From NCBI GenBank assembly GCA_003223515.1, contig QHVI01000046.1:1-42740 (forward strand): a stretch of DNA of 42,740 nucleotides, read 5' to 3'. A program made the translations under genes and the position numbers. Position 1 is the first letter of the stretch, and each line of letters opens with the position of its first letter. Shown here piece after piece: positions 32,738 through 40,028 of the stretch. This DNA comes from Candidatus Angelobacter sp. Gp1-AA117 (GTDB lineage: Bacteria; Acidobacteriota; Terriglobia; Terriglobales; Acidobacteriaceae). Under the pieces are notes generated by a model. It did no database searches, was not told the DNA's origin, and saw only the letters and a program-made list of their open reading frames with translations.

Positions 32738-33643
32738 ATGAACGCCCGAGCTGCGGTAGTTCCAATTCTCCCCGCGATTCAACTGAAGAGAATTCTTTAT
32801 GCAACGGATTTCTCAGAAGCTTCGCGGAAAGCTTTACCCATGGTTGCAGCGGTGGCGCGTAAATACCATGCACGGGTATTCCTGGCGCATATCTGGCAGC
32901 CCATACCTTATCCCATGGCTACTCCTGAAGCCTTGACTGCATTGGAGCAGTTGCAGGAACGTGAAGTGAGAAAAGACGCCGAAGAGCTCTCGCCCCTGCC
33001 CCAACTCTCCGGACTGGAAGTCGAGATCGTCACCGCCTCCGGTGATCCCAGGGAAGAACTGCAGCACATTGTGCATGACCGCAATATTGATCTGGCCATC
33101 CTCAGCACTCACGGCCGCACCGGCTTCAGACATCTGATGATGGGATCGGTAGCGGAAGAATTGTTCCGCAATCTGCCCTGCCCGGTGCTCACCATTGGGC
33201 CACACATTGCTGATCGCTTCACGGAAAACACTCCGATCCGGGAAATCCTGTTTGCAACCGATCTTTCTCCGGAGTCGCGTGCTGTGTTTCCATTCCTGGC
33301 GGCGCTGGCCGATGAGTATGATGCCCGCATCACCGTGTTGCATGTGCTTCCGGAAGAAACCGGGACCAATCCCGATGTGCGCCGGCTCTCCGCTCCCTTG
33401 CGCGATCACATGGAGCAGATGTTCCGCGATGAAGTTGCGCCCATGTGCAAAGTGGATTTCGTGATTGACAGCGGCGACGCGGCAGAAAAGATCCTGGCTT
33501 ATGCCAGGTACCTGAATGCGGAACTGATTGGCTTCGGCGTGCGCCACACGTCAGACATTGTGACTCATCTGCAGAAGACAATCGCTTACTGCGTGGTAAT
33601 GCAGGCAGAATGCCCGGTGCTCACCTCCCGCGGCCAGGTGTAA
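32738..33643 (+). CDS. Universal stress protein, two UspA domains
   Basis: Start at ATG 32738 with AGGGAGGA upstream rather than the GTG at 32675, which would put the operator inside the gene. 301 residues. Domain 1 starts LKRILYATDFSEASRKALPM and holds STHGRTGFRHLMMGSVAEEL, an intact ATP-binding loop with PCPVLTIGP at the end; domain 2 starts IREILFATDLSPESRAVFPF and lacks the glycine loop (FGVRHTSDIVTHL). One of three double-domain Usp proteins in the island; they are clearly paralogous but not recent copies. Confidence 0.93.
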   Translation: MNARAAVVPILPAIQLKRILYATDFSEASRKALPMVAAVARKYHARVFLAHIWQPIPYPMATPEALTALEQLQEREVRKDAEELSPLPQLSGLEVEIVTASGDPREELQHIVHDRNIDLAILSTHGRTGFRHLMMGSVAEELFRNLPCPVLTIGPHIADRFTENTPIREILFATDLSPESRAVFPFLAALADEYDARITVLHVLPEETGTNPDVRRLSAPLRDHMEQMFRDEVAPMCKVDFVIDSGDAAEKILAYARYLNAELIGFGVRHTSDIVTHLQKTIAYCVVMQAECPVLTSRGQV

Positions 33644-33649
33644 AGGCCT

Positions 33650-33685
33650 TAACCGCAGAGAACGCAGAGCGCGCAGAGGTAGAAG
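33650..33685 (+). repeat. Dispersed purine-rich repeat, short copy
   Basis: TTAACCGCAGAGAACGCAGA then GCGCGCAGAGGTAGAAG, between the Usp gene and the convergent ATPase gene. Confidence 0.55.
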
Positions 33686-33719
33686 ATTAGTGGTAAGGTC
33701 TGGGGTTGCTGACTGCCAA

Positions 33720-35624
33720 CTAAAAGTCCGCCAGGTTGAACCTGACCATGCCCACACGCAAGGCGTTCAAAACCGCAAACAGGTCGATGAACTCCTGCGC
33801 GATGGCGCCGGTCAGCGGTGGAAGATGTCCGGTGGCTGCCGCGATCATGCCGGCTGCGCTGAGCAGCATGCCACCCACGGCGCTTTGCAGCGAGATCTTT
33901 TTCATACGGCGGCCAATGTGAATCAGCTCATCGATTTTGCGCAATGACGAATCGAGCACCACCGCGTCGGCTGATTCCGAGATCGCTCCGCTGCTTCCAC
34001 CCAGCGCCACGCCCACCGTGGCTGCCAGCATCGCAGGCGCATCGTTGATGCCATCGCCGGCAAACAGGGTTTTGGTTTTTCGGGTCTCGGCCCGTACAAA
34101 TTCCAGCTTCTCCTCCGGGCTCCTGCCGGAATAGATCTCGCTGATTCCCACCAGGCCGCCCATGCGCTGCACTTCTGCCTCTTTGTCTCCGGAGAGCAGT
34201 ACCAGCCGCTCTGCGTGGTGCTTTGGACGAAGATGGCTGATAAACGGCCGGCTGTCACTCTTCACCTCATCCTGAAATGTAAAGAGCGCCGCGAATGCGC
34301 CATCCACAAACAGCAGGCATTCCAGTCCTGTAGTGCTGGGCGGCAACCCGGTGATCTCGCCGTATTCACGGGCCGTATTCCGCCTTCCGGTAATCTGAAT
34401 CTTGTGCCCTTCAATGGTGCCTCGGAGCCCGTCTCCGGGCTGTTCGGTCACATTTTCCGGCGGAGAGATAATCACGTGTCTTTCGTGTGCGGTCTCCAGT
34501 ATGCCTTTGGCCAGAGGATGGCGTGAATAGGTTTCCAGACTGGCGGCCAGCGCCAGCGCTTCATCTTCCTCATAGGGTGGAGAGCAAAAGATTCCTGCCA
34601 GCACAGGTTGTCCATAGGTAAGTGTTCCTGTCTTGTCGAAGATGAAGGTGCGGCATGCATCAATCTGCTCCAGCACCGCCGCGTTTCTTACCACGATGCC
34701 GCGCCGCGCTGCCAGCGACACACCCCCGAGAATGCCCACCGGAATCGCGAGCAGCAGGGGACATGGTGTTGCAATCACCGCCACGGCCAGAAAACGCTCC
34801 GGGGTTCCACCGATGATCCACCCGGCAATGGCAATAACAATCGCCAGCGGCGTGTACCATGTGCCCAGCCGGTCGGCAATGCGCCGTATCCTGGGCTGGT
34901 TTTGCTCAGTAGCTTCGATGACCCGGAGAATGCGGGCATAACGCGAATCTTCGGCGACCCGCGTGGCCCGAATCTTCAAAACAGCCTCGCCATTCACCGC
35001 GCCGGAGAGCACCAGAGATCCCGGTGCCTTCGCCAGTTGGAATGGCTCGCCTGTCAGGAACGATTCATCCATTCGGCCGTGGCCTTCCATCACCTCTCCA
35101 TCCACCGGGCAGATTTCATGGGGAAAGATCAACAGCCTGTCTCCCGGCCTTATTTGCACGGCAGGGACATTGACGAAGCTGGCGCCTTCGCCGAGATGGG
35201 CCTCGGTAGGCATGCGCCGGGCCAGTGCCGCGAGGACTGATGAAGCTCTGCGGGTGGCGTAGTTCTCCAGCGCCTGGCCACCTGAAAGCATCAGAATAAC
35301 CACTGCTGCGACCAGGTATTCCCCCATCAGCACTGCGCTTACGATCGAGACACCGGCAATCAGGTCTGAGCCAAATTGCCCATGAATAAGTTTTTTCGCA
35401 AGATCCAGCAGAAGCGTGAAGCCTCCGGCCAGCGCTGCATACAACGGCCAGTTGGCCTGCTGTGGCTCCCAGTTGAAGGCATAGCGCATAAGCAAATGCG
35501 CCACAATGCAGAGCAGTACGAACAGGGCGATCCAGGTTTCGCGTGAGTAATTCGGCTGCGAAGCGGCCTTGTACAGCGGGCCGCTCATCGGCGAGGAGGT
35601 TTGAACCTGTTCCGCTGTAGACAT
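33720..35624 (-). CDS. P1B-type metal ATPase with TPC motif
   Basis: 634 residues without an N-terminal metal-binding HMA domain. Actuator motif TGEP at 191-194, TM motif TPCPLLLAIP (TPC at 286-288), phosphorylation motif DKTGTLTYG from 330, SRHPLAKGI (the HP motif of P1B ATPases) near 365-375, and GDGINDAPAM in the P domain. A TPC motif is described for P1B-5 ATPases such as Nia, which export Fe and Ni; Cu or Zn pumps carry CPC. Iron(II) or nickel export is therefore my best guess, not shown. It has its own promoter behind CRP-like site D: TATACT at 35642-35647, start near 35635, giving a leader of only about ten bases. Confidence 0.88.
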   Translation of the reverse strand: MSTAEQVQTSSPMSGPLYKAASQPNYSRETWIALFVLLCIVAHLLMRYAFNWEPQQANWPLYAALAGGFTLLLDLAKKLIHGQFGSDLIAGVSIVSAVLMGEYLVAAVVILMLSGGQALENYATRRASSVLAALARRMPTEAHLGEGASFVNVPAVQIRPGDRLLIFPHEICPVDGEVMEGHGRMDESFLTGEPFQLAKAPGSLVLSGAVNGEAVLKIRATRVAEDSRYARILRVIEATEQNQPRIRRIADRLGTWYTPLAIVIAIAGWIIGGTPERFLAVAVIATPCPLLLAIPVGILGGVSLAARRGIVVRNAAVLEQIDACRTFIFDKTGTLTYGQPVLAGIFCSPPYEEDEALALAASLETYSRHPLAKGILETAHERHVIISPPENVTEQPGDGLRGTIEGHKIQITGRRNTAREYGEITGLPPSTTGLECLLFVDGAFAALFTFQDEVKSDSRPFISHLRPKHHAERLVLLSGDKEAEVQRMGGLVGISEIYSGRSPEEKLEFVRAETRKTKTLFAGDGINDAPAMLAATVGVALGGSSGAISESADAVVLDSSLRKIDELIHIGRRMKKISLQSAVGGMLLSAAGMIAAATGHLPPLTGAIAQEFIDLFAVLNALRVGMVRFNLADF

Positions 35625-35667
35625 GAGACACCGCTGATTTCAGTATAGAGAAATAGACAGTAGCCGG

Positions 35668-35683
35668 AGTGATGGCAGTCACA
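35668..35683. promoter_or_regulatory. CRP/FNR-type palindrome D (P1B-ATPase)
   Basis: AGTGA-TGGCAG-TCACA, centre about 40-41 bases before the start predicted from TATACT (35642-35647, minus strand, five of six). A weaker palindrome, ACTGA-TCCACG-TCAGA, lies at 35702-35717. Confidence 0.7.
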
Positions 35684-35718
35684 CTCGAAAATCTGTACCA
35701 GACTGATCCACGTCAGAG

Positions 35719-36189
35719 TTAGATTTTATCGTGCGACTGAATGCCTTTCTGGCGGCAATGCTGGCTCAATACCTCCCGCAAGGTCCATTGAATCCTGCTG
35801 GAAGCCTCATGCATGAGCACGTCTTCTGAGGGCGGCAATTCCAGCAGGTGAAGCGTCTGCAAGGCATTGCGGATGTGGTGATTGACCAGGGCAACGGTTT
35901 CACACTTCCTGATGACCTCATTCCTGAAGGTAACGTAGTAGTAGATGCTGAGCCCCAGGGTAATGGCCGCGCCGGAAGCCGACGCAATGAGGATCTGCAC
36001 GAGAATGGGCCCATCCCAGGCAAACAGTGCAATCACCATGGCCAGGAAAGCCCCCACTCCAATCCACAGAGGCGCAAGCCGGTGAAAGAATTCTGTCCTG
36101 CTCATTACTGATTGGAGGCACGCGGATCGCGCCGGTTGCGGCAGGCTCGCAACGCTCGCCGTGAGAACTATGCTGTTAGATTTTGACAT
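35719..36189 (-). CDS. Two-TM protein with isolated histidine-kinase-like H-box
   Basis: 156 residues; the ATG at 36189 is kept because a GGGGG tract lies upstream, while the internal ATG (36105) has no ribosome-binding site. Two TM segments (about 37-56 and 62-82) are followed by a cytoplasmic helix with NHHIRNALQTLHLL near residues 103-116, which resembles the H-box of HisKA/DHp domains (H-x-IRN-L). No ATP-binding domain follows; the protein ends about 40 residues later. It could be a phosphotransfer or dimerisation stub, or a decayed kinase. It sits behind CRP-like site E. I do not recognise a named family. Confidence 0.7.
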   Translation of the reverse strand: MSKSNSIVLTASVASLPQPARSACLQSVMSRTEFFHRLAPLWIGVGAFLAMVIALFAWDGPILVQILIASASGAAITLGLSIYYYVTFRNEVIRKCETVALVNHHIRNALQTLHLLELPPSEDVLMHEASSRIQWTLREVLSQHCRQKGIQSHDKI

Positions 36190-36256
36190 GAATCTGGCAG
36201 GCCCCCATCATCCCTGAGATGCAGGACTAATGTACTGAATCGGTTAGGGGGCTGGA

Positions 36257-36272
36257 TGTGATAGCCGTCACA
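36257..36272. promoter_or_regulatory. CRP/FNR-type palindrome E (H-box membrane protein)
   Basis: TGTGA-TAGCCG-TCACA, perfect consensus. On the minus strand TACATT (36229-36234) would be a -10 with the start near 36222, centre about -42. Confidence 0.7.
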
Positions 36273-36327
36273 CTGCCGACGCGCCATGCGAACCAATCCT
36301 CGTTTTTTGCTGCTGCTAAGGATGGTG

Positions 36328-36768
36328 CTATGCACGGCCCATGATGAGGTCATGTGTCTGCAGGTAAGCCAGGGCTTCTTCAAATGCCAGCCGGTGGACA
36401 GCTTCATCATGGCGGATCTGGGAGAACTGCCCGGCTACTTCCAGATCACCGTCTTCCAGGGCTTCGCGGGCGAATACCATGTAAAGCTGATCAATCTCAA
36501 ACGATTCCTCTTGAATGGCATGACTCAGATTCTGCTCGTCTGTGCCGGTCAGGCCGGCAAGGCTGGCCACTTTGGCGAAATGTTCAAGATATTCATGATC
36601 GGCGGTCCGATCAAAGAGTTCAGCCAACTCGGTATGACCATGGCGGCGCGCAGCTTTGGCAAAGAGCTTGAGCTTTACGTAAGTGAAGGCTTCATCCTTC
36701 ATGGCGGTCATCAGGTTCCTGCGGCTGCGGGCAGAGATGCTTTGGGGGATAGACGGTTTGATTCCCAT
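36328..36768 (-). CDS. Rubrerythrin-like diiron protein
   Basis: Start at ATG 36768, preceded by GGGAGAATT; a longer frame to 36954 would overlap the divergent gene and holds no family sequence. 146 residues, one four-helix bundle, without a rubredoxin domain. Likely iron ligands: E26 (MKDEAFTYVK), E59/E62/H63 (DHEYLEHFAK), E88 (QEESFEIDQLY) and E122-x2-H125 (RHDEAVHR). Rubrerythrins reduce hydrogen peroxide in low-oxygen cells. The first ExxH spacing is not quite canonical (E59-x3-H63), so the ferritin-like family is sure but the exact subfamily is not. Shares the divergent intergenic CRP-like site F. Confidence 0.8.
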   Translation of the reverse strand: MGIKPSIPQSISARSRRNLMTAMKDEAFTYVKLKLFAKAARRHGHTELAELFDRTADHEYLEHFAKVASLAGLTGTDEQNLSHAIQEESFEIDQLYMVFAREALEDGDLEVAGQFSQIRHDEAVHRLAFEEALAYLQTHDLIMGRA

Positions 36769-36837
36769 ATAGAATTCTCCCAGTCCCATTCTCCCGCTAT
36801 GGGGCAGGTTCGTACCGTGCCCTAGATCACAGCAGCC

Positions 36838-36853
36838 AGTGATCTCCGTCACA
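36838..36853. promoter_or_regulatory. CRP/FNR-type palindrome F (divergent rubrerythrin / DUF883)
   Basis: AGTGA-TCTCCG-TCACA, between two divergent genes. -10 matches on either side are weak (CATTCT at 36875-36880 plus strand at class II spacing), so I cannot tell which promoter it serves, perhaps both. Confidence 0.6.
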
Positions 36854-36901
36854 TCTGTCCTTCTGCGCGCGTCGCATTCTTGAAGCAGGAAGGAGAACCC
36901 C

Positions 36902-37171
36902 ATGACAAACATTGCAGCAGTTGAAGAACAGTTGAAAGCCCATTTTGACGACACTCTCGATAAAGCCAGGGAAATTTCGGAGAAAACCTATCGCAACCTC
37001 GGCCGTGGCATTCAGCGCGTCAAGGTAGCCGGAGAAGAAGCCGTTGAGGATATGCGTGATGGAATCAAAAAGCGTCCTTTGGCCACCGTGGCTGCCGTAG
37101 GCGCGGGAACGTTTGCTCTTGGTCTGCTGACTGGATGGCTGCTGAGCCGGAAGATGTCTTCCCGGTACTAA
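36902..37171 (+). CDS. ElaB/YqjD-like DUF883 membrane-anchored protein
   Basis: 89 residues with AGGAAGGAG upstream. An amphipathic, charged helical region (about 1-60) is followed by KKRPLATVAAVGAGTFALGL and a short tail after one TM segment. This is the ElaB/YqjD/DUF883 layout: a C-terminal inner-membrane anchor with a helical part that in E. coli YqjD binds stationary-phase ribosomes. It is divergent from the rubrerythrin-like gene across CRP-like site F and fits a stress or stationary-phase role. Confidence 0.8.
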   Translation: MTNIAAVEEQLKAHFDDTLDKAREISEKTYRNLGRGIQRVKVAGEEAVEDMRDGIKKRPLATVAAVGAGTFALGLLTGWLLSRKMSSRY

Positions 37172-37177
37172 CTGGCC

Positions 37178-37981
37178 TTATTCATACTCTGCGAGCAGTT
37201 TTCTTACCGCCTGCGCATAGGTGATGTCAGGAGGCGCGGGCGCAAACCTGGAGGAGCTTTCTTTGCGCATGATGCTGAACGTACGCAACAGGAGCATGCG
37301 TCCATGGAAATTCAGATTCATGGTGGTAATCCGCCATACTCCAGGACTGGCTTCGGCCTGGGCCAGTTCGTAATGGCCGCCTTTGGATAAGCGTCCCAGA
37401 ATTCCCCAGCCGAAGTTCACGTCTTTGAACAGGTCGCCTTGTACCCGGACGATCCTCTCGCTGGCCGGATCGATCCACAGCATCCCGCGCATGCCTTTGT
37501 AGACCTGCGCTTCCCGCGTAGGGGGATCGAATCTGGGATTGGGAGAAAAACTGAATCGCAGTTGCCCATTCTCCTCTTTTCCTGAAAACTGAAGTAAGAC
37601 GGCGTCCGGCAGTACCCGGGCCATGTTGATACGCCGCACGATTTCTTCCCGCTGGTCATTGAGCTCATCTTTTTTCGCATCGCTGTCGCGCAGGAATTTC
37701 TCCAGGCGATGCTGTTGTTTGCGCTGCTCCTCCGGGCCCAGCAGCAGGTCGTTATAAGCAACAATACGGTCCGCGCGTCCTTCATCGGTTTCGATGACCA
37801 CGCGGGTTTCTGATCCCCAGCTCTGCTCCGTACGCTCCATGAATTGAAAATGCTGGCCGGCGGACAGGCTGCTGGTTTCATGCTGGGCACAACGGCGCAG
37901 CAGGTCGGCATAATCATCTTCCGGCGCTGTCACCTGGCTCAAAGCGGGAAGACACACCAGCAGCAGAATCAGTTGTCTCAT
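37178..37981 (-). CDS. Secreted protein, LolA-like in layout, unknown function
   Basis: 267 residues with a short signal peptide (MRQLILLLVCLPALSQ). The mature part alternates beta strands and a charged helical insert (about 90-130, many Lys/Glu/Gln); segments FQFMERTEQSW, YKGMRGMLWIDPASERIVRV and WRITTMNLNFHGRMLLL resemble the outer-membrane lipoprotein-sorting fold used by many acidobacterial secreted proteins. No ribosome-binding site was found; a TATATT at 37994-37999 would leave a six-base leader. It is convergent with the DUF883 gene (6 bases) and divergent from the usp-ldh pair. Confidence 0.7.
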   Translation of the reverse strand: MRQLILLLVCLPALSQVTAPEDDYADLLRRCAQHETSSLSAGQHFQFMERTEQSWGSETRVVIETDEGRADRIVAYNDLLLGPEEQRKQQHRLEKFLRDSDAKKDELNDQREEIVRRINMARVLPDAVLLQFSGKEENGQLRFSFSPNPRFDPPTREAQVYKGMRGMLWIDPASERIVRVQGDLFKDVNFGWGILGRLSKGGHYELAQAEASPGVWRITTMNLNFHGRMLLLRTFSIMRKESSSRFAPAPPDITYAQAVRKLLAEYE

Positions 37982-38015
37982 AAGGTCAGGATAAATATAG
38001 AGGATCGGCCCATCA

Positions 38016-38053
38016 GGTGATAGAAATCACTCTACACTGTGATTTCTATCACT
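38016..38053. promoter_or_regulatory. Two CRP/FNR-type palindromes, G and H
   Basis: G is GGTGA-TAGAAA-TCACT (38016-38031), H is TGTGA-TTTCTA-TCACT (38038-38053). Their centres are 22 bases apart, two helical turns. They are also exact reverse complements: GTGATAGAAATCAC (38017-38030) and GTGATTTCTATCAC (38039-38052) form a 14-bp inverted repeat with an 8-base loop. Site H centre is 60 bases before the Usp ATG. Confidence 0.7.
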
Positions 38054-38105
38054 GCCGCCGGAGACCACCCACGCGTAGGCTGAGATGTAAGTAGGAGAGT
38101 CCGCC

Positions 38106-38984
38106 ATGTCAGCCCCGATACAAGTTCCGGTCGAATCCACTTTACAGCTAAAAAATATCCTCTATGCCACTGACTTTTCCGGCTATGCCCGCCAGGCCCT
38201 GCCATATGCGGAAGCATTGGCGCGCAAGTTTGGAGCCTGCATCCATCTGTGCCACGTGGTCACGCCTTCGGCGCTGGCGGTCAGTGCTCCGGAAGTAGCT
38301 CCCTACCTCTACACCGCGGAACATGAAAGCAGCGCCATCGAATTGCAGGACATGGCCGCTGTGATCCGGAAAAAAGGAATGCAAGTCCAGGTGCAGATGC
38401 CTTCAGGCCCGCTGAGCGATGTATTACCTGCCGTGATCCATGAAAATGCAATCGATCTGGTAATTGCCGGCACGCACGGCCATACGGGGATGAAACGCTT
38501 CCTGCTTGGCTCCGCTGTAGAGGAGATAGGCCGCGTTGCTTCCTGCCCGGTACTGACTGTGGGGCCGTTACTGTCACTGCGCCATGAGATCAGGTTCCGG
38601 AACATTTTGTATGCCACCGATCTTTCCGGGGAAAGCCGCAAGGCTCTGCCTTATGTCGCGGCAATTGCCGAGGAGTATGGAAGCATAGTCACCGTGCTCC
38701 ATGTGCTTCCCCCCGGCCATGAAACTCCCGTGGAGAAAAGAGCCCAGGCCCGGTGGAAATCACAGGAAATGCAGTCAGCCTTTGGCGCCGCCCTCGATCA
38801 GGTGCGGCATGAATTCATTGTTGATTTTGGCGGCGCCCCAGACACCATCTTGCGGGTTGCGGCGGAAAAACGCGCAGCACTGATTGCTCTTGGTCTGGGT
38901 AATCCAGGGGCCATTCATCTGCGCTCCAGCACCCCTTACAAGATTATGGCGCAGGCCCATTGTCCAGTGTTGACCGTACGTTAG
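38106..38984 (+). CDS. Universal stress protein, two UspA domains
   Basis: 292 residues, AGGAG eight to nine bases before the ATG. Domain 1 starts LKNILYATDFSGYARQALPY and holds the intact loop GTHGHTGMKRFLLGSAVEEI; domain 2 starts FRNILYATDLSGESRKALPY and has a degenerate loop (LGLGNPGAIHLRSSTPYKI). The same pattern (first domain ATP-binding, second not) holds in all three Usp proteins of the island. The dehydrogenase gene begins 21 bases later, so they form an operon. Confidence 0.93.
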   Translation: MSAPIQVPVESTLQLKNILYATDFSGYARQALPYAEALARKFGACIHLCHVVTPSALAVSAPEVAPYLYTAEHESSAIELQDMAAVIRKKGMQVQVQMPSGPLSDVLPAVIHENAIDLVIAGTHGHTGMKRFLLGSAVEEIGRVASCPVLTVGPLLSLRHEIRFRNILYATDLSGESRKALPYVAAIAEEYGSIVTVLHVLPPGHETPVEKRAQARWKSQEMQSAFGAALDQVRHEFIVDFGGAPDTILRVAAEKRAALIALGLGNPGAIHLRSSTPYKIMAQAHCPVLTVR

Positions 38985-39005
38985 GCCGGCACACGGGAGG
39001 TTTTT

Positions 39006-39818
39006 ATGAATTCCATTCATCCGGTAAAGATTGCTGTTGTTGGAGCTGGAAACGTGGGCGCCAGCTTTGCTTACACCTTGCTGCTGAGCGGACTGGCCAC
39101 CGAGATTATCTTGATTGATAAGAACCGGGCTCGCGCCGCCGGTGAAGTTATGGATCTTCACTACGCTGTTCCCTTCGCTCACCAGACTGAAATCCGCGCT
39201 GGTGATTTGCGCGATACCGCGGGCGCCGCCATCACGGTAATCTGCGCGGGATTACGGCAAAAACCCGGGCAGAGCGAAATGGATCTGCTGACTGTTACTG
39301 ACAGTGCCCGCTTCTGCTATCTCCTGGGCAACCACTTCCATGTTGATCCTGCCAGCGTGCAGGCCTATGTGATGGGTGCGCACGGCGAGACAGAATTCCC
39401 GGCCTGGTCTTCCGCCAATATTGCCGGAGTGCCGATTCGCGAGATGTGCAGCGCGCACGGCTGCAATCCTGCGGTGCTGGATGAACTCTTTCACCAGACC
39501 CGTGAGGCCAACAATGGAATGATCGACTACAAAGGATCGAGTTGCTACGCGATAGCAGCAGCACTGACCCGGATTGCCGCCTCCATCCTCAGAAACGAGA
39601 AGCGCATTTTTACCGTGTCTACGGTCCTGCAAAGAGAATACGGCGTATCAGAAGTGGCCTTGAGTGTGCCCACGGTCATGGGCGGCAGTGGCGTCGAGCG
39701 CATCCTGCATGTGGGCCTGAGCGATCAAGAGGTAGGCCAATTCCTGGCCTGCGGCCGCGAGGTCCAGCACGGCATCGAAGAGGCAGAATTTGTAGTGCAG
39801 GCAGGGATGAGGAGTTAG
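39006..39818 (+). CDS. Lactate/malate dehydrogenase with an internal deletion, probably inactive
   Basis: 270 residues; GGGAGG precedes the ATG. The NAD-binding start IAVVGAGNVGASFAYTLLLS and the C-terminal half (AYVMGAHGETEFPAW with the catalytic H126) are of the L-lactate/malate dehydrogenase family, normally about 310-320 residues. At residues 95-97 the sequence jumps from GQSEMDLL to TVTDSARFCYLLG. In family members about 50 residues lie between these points, including the mobile substrate loop end, the TNPVD motif with the active-site Asn, and the strand to VIGSGT. D99 and R102 survive. The frame is intact, so this is an in-frame loss, not a frameshift. Likely a decaying gene or an assembly collapse; a retained non-enzymatic role cannot be excluded. 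Confidence 0.8.
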   Translation: MNSIHPVKIAVVGAGNVGASFAYTLLLSGLATEIILIDKNRARAAGEVMDLHYAVPFAHQTEIRAGDLRDTAGAAITVICAGLRQKPGQSEMDLLTVTDSARFCYLLGNHFHVDPASVQAYVMGAHGETEFPAWSSANIAGVPIREMCSAHGCNPAVLDELFHQTREANNGMIDYKGSSCYAIAAALTRIAASILRNEKRIFTVSTVLQREYGVSEVALSVPTVMGGSGVERILHVGLSDQEVGQFLACGREVQHGIEEAEFVVQAGMRS

Positions 39819-39865
39819 CTCTTGGCTCTTAGCTAGTGCTCTGACCGTGTGATTTTTGGGACATA

Positions 39866-39951
39866 GCCAGCGAAGCTGGCGGCATTCTTCTAGCCCACAG
39901 CGCAAGCTGTGGGTATAGAAATAAACAAGGAACAGAGCTGGCGAAGCCAGC
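39866..39951. repeat. Cluster of three REP-like palindromes
   Basis: GCCAGC-GAA-GCTGGC (39866-39880), CCCACAGC-GCAA-GCTGTGGG (39894-39913) and GCTGGC-GAA-GCCAGC (39937-39951). The outer two are arm-swapped versions of each other. They fill the gap between the convergent ldh-like gene and rho and could also terminate transcription. Confidence 0.7.
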
Positions 39952-40028
39952 GCCATAGCTGGAATGCACCCTCATTCCATCGTCCCAATCGCAAAAATGC
40001 CAGCACTACGAGACAAAGCTAGCAGCTA

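Noticed and set aside
36769-36954. N-terminal extension of the rubrerythrin-like gene
   Set aside because: It would overlap the divergent DUF883 gene and site F, and contains no family sequence.
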